Of a stretch of 8,403 nucleotides of DNA, positions 1 through 5,506 are shown piece after piece (position 1 is the stretch's first letter; each line of letters starts with the position of its first letter). The notes under the pieces were generated by a model that was given only the letters and a program-made list of their open reading frames with translations, was not told the origin of the DNA and ran no database searches. The position numbers were made by a program, and so were the translations under genes. Origin of the DNA: DATKCN01 sp035513175. Lineage in GTDB: Bacteria; Chloroflexota; Chloroflexia; Thermomicrobiales; CFX8. The stretch covers positions 1 through 8,403 of the forward strand of contig DATKCN010000242.1 in assembly GCA_035513175.1 (NCBI GenBank). The letters are read 5' to 3'.

Positions 1-398
1 TGGACCCCTCCGGCGGTGCAGTAGCTGCCCTGAAGCACGCCGCCACCGCAAGCGCAGGCGCCGACCGCGACGACCAGGCGCGGCTCCGGCATGGCTTCGT
101 AGGTCGCGAGCGCGGCAAGCTCCAGGTTGCGGGTGACGCTGCCGGTGACGAGCAGCAGGTCGGCGTGGCGGGGCGAAGCGACGATGTCGATGCCGAGCCG
201 CTGGATATCGTAGACGGGGCCGAGCAGCGCCTGGATTTCCCAGTCGCAGCCGTTGCACGAGCCGGCATCGAGGTGCCGCACATGCAGCGAGCGCCGTAGC
301 AGGCCGTGGATGCGCCGTCCGAGCCTGCCGGCGAGTTCGGCAGTGCTATCCGTGCCGGTCGAGATCGTCAGTAACTGAGGAATACGCCCGGCGCTCAT
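1..398 (-). CDS. hyfI: Hydrogenase-4 small subunit-like HyfI (NuoB family), C-terminus cut off by the window edge
   Basis: This is the small, Fe-S-carrying subunit that would pass electrons between the ferredoxin-like subunit and the [NiFe] large subunit on the cytoplasmic side of the membrane. I translated 132 complete codons by hand from the ATG at 396-398. The protein shows CNGCDWE at residues 48-54, SPRHADLLLVTG at 75-86, an aromatic/proline stretch around Y100-P106, and VGACACGGG at 112-120, then SYC at 125-127 and GGV at 130-132. These are the ordered signatures of group 4 hydrogenase small subunits and NuoB. C48, C51 and C115 are three of the expected four cluster ligands; the fourth lies beyond the window. 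C117 and C127 are additional cysteines. The start overlaps the hyfH stop by ATGA and has a strong Shine-Dalgarno sequence. The family is clear; the length is unknown. Confidence 0.93.
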   Translation of the reverse strand, partial: MSAGRIPQLLTISTGTDSTAELAGRLGRRIHGLLRRSLHVRHLDAGSCNGCDWEIQALLGPVYDIQRLGIDIVASPRHADLLLVTGSVTRNLELAALATYEAMPEPRLVVAVGACACGGGVLQGSYCTAGGV

Positions 399-757
399 GC
401 CCTCTCACCTCCGTCCTTCAGCCGAAAGATCACGCGTGTCACGAGGTGCGATGCGTGGCGCGTGGCCAGCTCGTACTCGTTCGAGAGCTGGATTGCGTTG
501 ACGGGGCAGACGTCCTGGCAGAGCCCGCAGAAGACGCAGCGGGCGTCGTCGAGCTCCCAGAGCCATCCGCCATGCTCGTCGTGCAGGACACGAATGGCCT
601 GACTGGGGCAGACGCGTGCGCAATCGCCGGTTCCAACGCAGCGGGCCGGATCGATCGTGACCTGGCCGCGATACGCCTCGGGGGCTGGGTCAGGCTCGTC
701 CGGGTAGGCCGTTGTAACGACTCCGTTGGTCAGCGCGCGACGGATGAGATGAAACAA
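395..757 (-). CDS. hyfH: Ferredoxin-like 4Fe-4S subunit HyfH (HycF/NuoI family)
   Basis: This 120-residue polyferredoxin-type subunit should relay electrons between the donor module and HyfI. The second cluster motif is canonical, CVFCGLCQDVCP, with C74, C77, C80 and C84. The first motif reads CVGTGDCARVCP: C40, C46 and C50 are present, but residue 43, where the second Cys belongs, is Thr (codon ACC at 629-631). The first site may therefore hold a [3Fe-4S] cluster or a 4Fe-4S cluster with a non-Cys ligand. The N-terminus has the short basic lead-in (HLIRRALTNG) usual for HycF/HyfH. The start is TTG; no ATG or GTG lies between it and the preceding in-frame stop, and a strong ribosome binding site sits eight bases upstream. 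It is shorter than E. coli HycF/HyfH (about 180 residues by memory). It lies 24 bases after hyfG and overlaps hyfI by ATGA. Confidence 0.92.
   Translation of the reverse strand: MFHLIRRALTNGVVTTAYPDEPDPAPEAYRGQVTIDPARCVGTGDCARVCPSQAIRVLHDEHGGWLWELDDARCVFCGLCQDVCPVNAIQLSNEYELATRHASHLVTRVIFRLKDGGERA
405..412 (-). promoter_or_regulatory. Ribosome binding site of hyfI
   Basis: The minus strand reads GGAGGTGA here, an excellent match to the 16S rRNA 3' end, six bases before the ATG at 396-398. It sits inside the last codons of hyfH, so hyfI can be initiated independently as well as by coupling. It confirms the chosen start. Confidence 0.85.
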
Positions 758-765
758 GGCGGCGC

Positions 766-772
766 CCTCCTC
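766..772 (-). promoter_or_regulatory. Ribosome binding site that decides the TTG start of hyfH
   Basis: The minus strand reads GAGGAGG eight bases before TTG at 755-757. The 24-base gap after the hyfG stop holds no other reasonable start codon in this frame, so this site is the main reason for placing the hyfH start at TTG. Confidence 0.8.
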
Positions 773-781
773 GGCGACGAG

Positions 782-2335
782 CTAACGGTCCAGGCAGGCA
801 TAGCAGAGCTCGAAGCTCTTGTTGATCAGCGGGAAGTCCGGGACCATGTTGCCCGGCACGGCGGCCGCAACGACCGGCCAGTTCGGATAGCTGGCGGAGC
901 GCACGCGGTAGCGCTCGATCGTGCCATCGGCCGCCGTTCGCACCCAATGGATGTTTTCCCCACGGGGGGATTCGCTGACGCCGAAGCCGGACTGTCCGGC
1001 GGGCAGCGGTCCGAGATCGACGGCCAGCGGGCCGGTCGGGAGGGTGCCCAGCACGGCGCGCACAATGGCCATCGAGGCGAGCGCCTCGTCAATGCGCAGC
1101 AGCATGCGGGCCTTGGCGTCGCCCTCGGCGCGCACGACGACGGGCACGGGCATCGGCAGGCTGGCATAGAAGGCGTGCGGGTGGTCGCGGCGACTGTCGA
1201 CGTCGACGCCACTGGCGCGCGCGGCCACGCCGACGGCGCCGAGCGCAAGGGCCGTCTCGCGAGGCACGATGCCAGTGGCGGTGAGACGCTCGACAAACGT
1301 GTCGCTTTCCAGCAGCAGGGCGATGAGCGTTCTGAACTGTTCGGCGACGGTCAGAATGGTCCGCTCCGCGTCGCGGGCGCCTTCCGCGTCGAGATCGCGC
1401 CGCACGCCGCCGATGCGGTTGACGCCGTGCAGGAAACGATTGCCGGTGAGCCGCTCGTTGAGCCGTTGCAGCTCTTCCTTGAGCTGGGCGCCGAACGAGG
1501 CGCCGACCGCGAACGCCGCCCCGGCGCACATGTTCCCAATGTCCCCGATGTGGTTGTAGAGTCGCTCCAGCTCCAGAAAGAGCGTGCGTAGCGCGGCGGC
1601 GCGCGGCGGAGCGGGGACGCCAGCGATGGCCTCGATGGCCTGCGCATAGGACACGCCGTGGGAGCAGGAGCAGGCGCCGCAGACGCGCTCGGCGAGCTGC
1701 AGGACCCTCGCGGCGGGCTTGCCCTCGGCCAGCTTCTCGATGCCGCGATGGGTGTAGAACAGGCGCGTTTCGAGATTGAAGATAACCTCACCGACGGCGG
1801 CGAAGCGGAAATGCCCCGGCTCGATCACCCCGGCATGGATCGGCCCGACCGGAATCTCGACAAGGCCATCGCCGTGCAGGTGGTGGAAGATTGCCGGCTC
1901 GCGCTCGACACGAGGGACGGGCTGGCTGGAGTCGAAGTCCTTTCTCAGCGGGTAGACATCGTCAGGCCAGTCGTCGTGCAGCACGAGGCGGCGCGGGTCC
2001 GGGTGTCCCACGGCGACCAGACCCAGCATGTCCTGAACTTCGCGCTCATGCCAATTCGCGGCGGGAATGGCACGGGTGACAGATGGGAACTCGGGCGCGC
2101 TCGCGTCGACCAGCGTCTCGACGGTGTGCCAGGCGGCGCCGGGCAAGGCAAAGACGTAGGAGAGGCGGAAGGCGCCCGAGGCGGCCCGGTCGTCCTCGCC
2201 GATCATCGTCGCCAGGCGGGCGCCGGGCAGGGAGCCAACGGCGGCGCAGGACGTGGCAAGGTCCGCGACCGGCACGAGGGAGTGCTCGTTGCCGCGCGGT
2301 TCCAGGGTCGGAGGAACGCCGGTTCGGGCGCTCAT
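782..2335 (-). CDS. hyfG: Hydrogenase-4 large subunit-like HyfG (fused NuoC-like and NuoD/[NiFe] catalytic domains)
   Basis: This 517-residue protein would carry the [NiFe] active site. Residues ~20-135 are a NuoC-like domain, ending in the family signature WHEREVQDMLGL (95-106), GHPDPRR (110-116) and YPLRKDF (128-134). Residues ~150-517 are NuoD/HycE-like: GPIHAGVIEPGHFRF (164-178), then the L1 metal motif RVCGACSCSH with C219 and C222, and the L2 motif CYAC with C511 and C514. All four cysteines needed for Ni-Fe are thus present, unlike in complex I. L2 is ELCYAC rather than the usual DPCxxC. The chain ends three residues after the last Cys (L-D-R-stop), exactly where E. coli HycE is cleaved by HycI, so no C-terminal extension exists. 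The ATG overlaps the hyfF stop as ATGA; a GGTGG lies seven bases upstream. Activity as a hydrogenase is inferred, not shown. Confidence 0.93.
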   Translation of the reverse strand: MSARTGVPPTLEPRGNEHSLVPVADLATSCAAVGSLPGARLATMIGEDDRAASGAFRLSYVFALPGAAWHTVETLVDASAPEFPSVTRAIPAANWHEREVQDMLGLVAVGHPDPRRLVLHDDWPDDVYPLRKDFDSSQPVPRVEREPAIFHHLHGDGLVEIPVGPIHAGVIEPGHFRFAAVGEVIFNLETRLFYTHRGIEKLAEGKPAARVLQLAERVCGACSCSHGVSYAQAIEAIAGVPAPPRAAALRTLFLELERLYNHIGDIGNMCAGAAFAVGASFGAQLKEELQRLNERLTGNRFLHGVNRIGGVRRDLDAEGARDAERTILTVAEQFRTLIALLLESDTFVERLTATGIVPRETALALGAVGVAARASGVDVDSRRDHPHAFYASLPMPVPVVVRAEGDAKARMLLRIDEALASMAIVRAVLGTLPTGPLAVDLGPLPAGQSGFGVSESPRGENIHWVRTAADGTIERYRVRSASYPNWPVVAAAVPGNMVPDFPLINKSFELCYACLDR

Positions 2336-3849
2336 CGGCTGGCCACCGTTCCCGAGGCGGAGAGCACGCCCGCAACATCCTCGAACAGCGCACTGATTGG
2401 CTCGGGCACGACAAGGCCGAAAACGACGACCAGGGCGGCCAGCGGGATGATGGCGGCCAGCCAGGGCAGGTCGAAGCGCGGGCCGGACGGTCCAGATGCG
2501 TGGGCGTCGGACGGTCCCCTGGCGCCGTAGGCGATGCGCAGCGCGTGCGCGACCATCCCGGCGAAGATGACGCCCAACAGCAGCACGACCGCGACGGCGA
2601 CGACAGCCTGCAAGCGGTTTCCCATCAGCCCGGCGCTGGCAATCGAGAGCTCGGAGATGAAGACGCCGCTTGGCGGGACGCCGGTGATGGCGAAGACGCC
2701 GAGCAGCAGCAGCCAGCCAGCCAATGGCGAGGCGCGCAGGACGCCCCGGATGGCGCTGATGCGGCGGGTTCCGAAACGTTGCACGATGTCGCCGGTCACG
2801 AAGAAGAGCAACGCCTTGGTGGCGGCGTGATTGACGAGATGCAGCGTCCCAGCGTAGACGCCGAGCGGGCCACCGATGCCGAATGCGACGGCGATCAGGC
2901 CGATGTGCTCGATGCTGGAGTAGGCCAGCAGGCGCTTCACGTCGCGCTGCACGAGGATGAAGGGCGTGGCGACGGCGATCGAGAGCAGGCCGAAGCCCAG
3001 CAGCAGGTTGCCGGAGAAGTCCGTCCCGGTGGCGACGGTGGTGAGCATGTGGAAGCGCAGAATGCCATACAGCGCGCAGCTGAGCAGCACGCCGGAGAGC
3101 AGCCCGCTGATGGGCGACGGCGCGAGGGAGTGGGCGTCGGCCAGCCAGGTGTGCAGCGGCGCGAAGCCTGCCTTGGCGCCGAAGCCGACCAGGATGAAGA
3201 CGAACGCGAGCTTCATGATGGCTGGATCGAGCTGCCCCGCTTCCAGGCTCAGGCGCGTCCAGTCGAGGCTGGCCGCCCCGGCTGCGGCGGTCTCGACGGC
3301 GGCGAAATAGGTGAGCAGCACGCCGAAGAGCGCGAAGGTGATGCCGACGGTGCAGAGGATGACGTACTTCCAGGCAGCTTCGAGCGCGGCGCCGGTGCGG
3401 TAGAAGCCGACTAGCAGGGCGGAGGCCAGCGTGGTGGCCTCGATTCCGACCCAGAGCAGTCCCAGGTTATCGACGCTGACGGTGAAGAGCATGGTCCAGA
3501 TGAAGCCGTGCAGGCCGAGGTAGTACCAACCGGCGCCACGGCGCCCATCAGGCACGTGGTGGATGGCCAGGTCGTGCCGCAGGTAGCGAATCGACACCAG
3601 CGCGGCCGCCGCGCCGATGACGCCGATCGTGCCCAGCATCACGGCGGAAAGCGCGTCGACGTAGAGCAGACCCGACAGCGCCTCGCGCGGGCCGGTGCGC
3701 GCCACATCGACCGCGACCGCCAGGGCCAGCGCCATCATCGACAGCGCGCCGAACGCGTTGACTGTCTCCATCGCGCGCGGCCGCCTGTAGAGCAGACGGC
3801 AGGTAAGCGCGGTCAGCAGCGGCACGACGAGCAGCGCGATCGGGAGCAT
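2332..3849 (-). CDS. hyfF: Antiporter-like membrane subunit HyfF (NuoN/NuoM-type proton channel)
   Basis: This 505-residue protein is almost entirely hydrophobic, with roughly 13-14 predicted membrane segments, and would form one ion-translocating module of the membrane arm. Key charged residues of the proton_antipo_M family are visible: E137 in LLWVGIEATT on the fifth-helix position, K226 in the signature KAGFAPLHTWLADAH (226-240), K305 in DVKRLLAYSSIEH (303-315), K345 in HAATKALLFF, and E400 in GVFISEL. The length is close to E. coli HyfF (about 526 by memory). The ATG is preceded by AAAGG with six-base spacing, 30 bases after hyfE. The only linker of lower hydrophobicity is near residues 440-460. 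Within the Hyf series, the position between hyfE and hyfG supports F rather than D; the two are homologous, so that letter is the less certain part. Confidence 0.93.
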   Translation of the reverse strand: MLPIALLVVPLLTALTCRLLYRRPRAMETVNAFGALSMMALALAVAVDVARTGPREALSGLLYVDALSAVMLGTIGVIGAAAALVSIRYLRHDLAIHHVPDGRRGAGWYYLGLHGFIWTMLFTVSVDNLGLLWVGIEATTLASALLVGFYRTGAALEAAWKYVILCTVGITFALFGVLLTYFAAVETAAAGAASLDWTRLSLEAGQLDPAIMKLAFVFILVGFGAKAGFAPLHTWLADAHSLAPSPISGLLSGVLLSCALYGILRFHMLTTVATGTDFSGNLLLGFGLLSIAVATPFILVQRDVKRLLAYSSIEHIGLIAVAFGIGGPLGVYAGTLHLVNHAATKALLFFVTGDIVQRFGTRRISAIRGVLRASPLAGWLLLLGVFAITGVPPSGVFISELSIASAGLMGNRLQAVVAVAVVLLLGVIFAGMVAHALRIAYGARGPSDAHASGPSGPRFDLPWLAAIIPLAALVVVFGLVVPEPISALFEDVAGVLSASGTVASR

Positions 3850-3879
3850 GTCAGGCCTTTCTGCCGGACGAGCAGTCCG

Positions 3880-4563
3880 TCATCCGCGCAACGACCGCAG
3901 GCGATCGGTGTCGATCGAGACGAACATGCGGTTGATCTCGTGGGCGACGAGCGCCATCAGCGCCGCGCCGGTGAGCACGTCCAGCGCAATGCCGAACTCG
4001 ACGGCGATCGGCAAGCCGCGCGTGGCGGCGACGGCGGCGAGGTAGATGCCGTTTTCCATCGTCACCAGCCCGATGACCTGCGTCAGCGCCTTGCGACGGG
4101 TGGACATGGTAAACAGGCCAAGCAGCAGCAGCGCCATCGCAGCCGGCAGGGCGTTGGGCGCGTCGAAGCCATGCTGACCGCCGAGGGTGTCGGACGCAAT
4201 CGGCCGCGCGACCCAGTAGGCAAACAGAACGAGTCCAATGGCCAGCGGCACGGCGAGCTTGAGCGGGACGACCGACTCGACCTCGTGCCGCGCGGTGACG
4301 CGGTTGAGCACGAACCAGAGCATGACCGGGATGGCGACGACCTTGACCGCCAGCGCGATGCCAAAGGCTGCCCAGGCACGCCAGCCGCCCTCCGCCAGCG
4401 CCGCCGCGCCGGTGGCGACGCCCAGCAGCACGCCTTGCAGGGCGAGGAAGACGATGGCGACCTCCAGGCGCTTCACGGCGACCCCGGCCAGGCCGAGGGC
4501 CAGCATGCCTAGCGCGGCGATGTCGACGACTGTCCCGGCTTGCGCCATGGTGAGCAGGTCCAT
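3880..4563 (-). CDS. hyfE: Membrane subunit HyfE (HycP-like, NuoK-related C-terminal half)
   Basis: This 227-residue membrane protein has about seven hydrophobic segments, close to E. coli HyfE (216 residues). The C-terminal half carries a NuoK-like stretch, GLVTMENGIYLAAVA at about 163-177, with an intramembrane Glu flanked by Asn-Gly, followed by GIALDVLTGAALMALVAHEI with an Asp in the helix. In complex I-type machines such buried acidic residues belong to the proton path between the NuoH-like and antiporter-like modules. The middle of the protein includes a polar loop near residues 128-140 (GGQHGFDAPN). It begins four bases after the hyfC stop, so translation is probably coupled; an upstream GGAG is far from the start (about 13 bases) and GAGG lies close. 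I am confident of the family. Its exact contribution to pumping in this complex is inferred from complex I. Confidence 0.9.
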   Translation of the reverse strand: MDLLTMAQAGTVVDIAALGMLALGLAGVAVKRLEVAIVFLALQGVLLGVATGAAALAEGGWRAWAAFGIALAVKVVAIPVMLWFVLNRVTARHEVESVVPLKLAVPLAIGLVLFAYWVARPIASDTLGGQHGFDAPNALPAAMALLLLGLFTMSTRRKALTQVIGLVTMENGIYLAAVAATRGLPIAVEFGIALDVLTGAALMALVAHEINRMFVSIDTDRLRSLRG

Positions 4564-4567
4564 GGCC

Positions 4568-5497
4568 TCAGTGCTCCACGACGAAAGTCGTCAAGACGGC
4601 CAGCAGGCCGAGCACGCTGGCAGCGCCGATGAGATCGGGCGCGCGGAAGATGCGCAGCTTGGCGAACAGCGTCTCGATCGCGGCCAGCACTAAGCCCAGC
4701 GCGAGCAGCTTGGCGCTCCAGGCCAGCAGCCCGACGAGCAGCGCCAGCGCCGTCGCGCCCGAGCCGGGAGCCATGCCCCAGGGCAGGAACAGGGCGCTAG
4801 CGAGGGAGAGCACGGCCAGCTGCTTGACGTGCGTGGCCCAGTGCAGCACGCCCAGCGGGCGGCCGCTGTATTCCAGCAGCATGCCCTCGTGAACCATCGT
4901 CAGCTCCAGATGCGTGTCCGGGTTGTCGATTGGGACGCGGCCGGTCTCGGCGATGATGACGATCATGAAGGCGCAGAGGGCGATCACCCGCGCGGCGCCG
5001 GGCCAACCTTCGCTGACGAGCGCGGTGAGCGACGTCGAGCCAACCGGCAACGCGACGGCAAAGATGACGAGCAGCAACGCGGGCTCGATCAGGGCGGCGA
5101 AGGCCACCTCACGGCTGGAGCCCATGCCGCCGAAGTTGCTGGCGGTGTCCAGCCCGGCGATGGCGAGCCAGAAGCGGGCCAGCGCAAACAGCGCCACGAA
5201 GACGATGGCGTCGCCGACCGCCGCCGCCGGGGAGCGCCGCGCGACAGTCGGCACGAGCACGGCGGCGGAGAGGATCGCGCCCGCGTAGACGAACGGGGCA
5301 TAGCGGAACACCCACGAAGCCTGGTCCGAGACGACGCTCTCACGGGAGAGCCACTTCAACACGTCCCGATAGGGCTGTAACGGGCCGGGACCGCGACGGC
5401 TTTGCAGCCGCGCCTTGGTGGTCTTGATCGCGCCCTGAACGAGCGGCGCCGCGAGCAGCATGAGCGGAATCTGAATGGCGAGCAACAGGAGGTCCAT
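4568..5497 (-). CDS. hyfC: Membrane anchor subunit HyfC (HycD/NuoH family)
   Basis: This 309-residue NuoH-type subunit would anchor the peripheral arm (HyfG, HyfH, HyfI) and start the ion path; E. coli HycD is 307 residues. About eight membrane helices are apparent. Conserved cytoplasmic-loop signatures occur in order: KARLQSRRGPGPLQPYRD (28-45) with KWLSRE just after; GLDTASNFGGMGSSRE (115-130) leading into a Glu at 138; AETGRVPIDNPDTHLELTMV (183-202) with HEGMLLEYSG next; and ETLFAKLRIFRAPDLIG (275-291). All are hallmarks of NuoH/HycD. The ATG lies nine bases after the hyfB stop; AGGA at 5505-5508, overlapping that stop, is seven bases upstream and supports this start. Nothing is missing or truncated. 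It could only be confused with other NuoH-like subunits (EchB, CooK), and the neighbours favour Hyf. Confidence 0.95.
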   Translation of the reverse strand: MDLLLLAIQIPLMLLAAPLVQGAIKTTKARLQSRRGPGPLQPYRDVLKWLSRESVVSDQASWVFRYAPFVYAGAILSAAVLVPTVARRSPAAAVGDAIVFVALFALARFWLAIAGLDTASNFGGMGSSREVAFAALIEPALLLVIFAVALPVGSTSLTALVSEGWPGAARVIALCAFMIVIIAETGRVPIDNPDTHLELTMVHEGMLLEYSGRPLGVLHWATHVKQLAVLSLASALFLPWGMAPGSGATALALLVGLLAWSAKLLALGLVLAAIETLFAKLRIFRAPDLIGAASVLGLLAVLTTFVVEH

Positions 5498-5506
5498 TAA
5501 GCCGTC

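Noticed and set aside
446..1591. Plus-strand open frame of 381 codons
   Set aside because: It is antisense to hyfH and hyfG, which have clear family signatures. Its composition is that of a shadow frame.
782..2335. Complex I (nuoCD) subunit rather than a hydrogenase
   Set aside because: All four Ni-Fe cysteines are present, and the neighbours include HyfB- and HyfE-type subunits, with no nuoE, F, G, J or K.
2083..3414. Long plus-strand open frame of 443 codons
   Set aside because: It lies opposite hyfF and hyfG, is rich in Arg, Gly, Glu and Ala as expected for an antisense shadow in high-GC DNA, and shows no recognisable domain.
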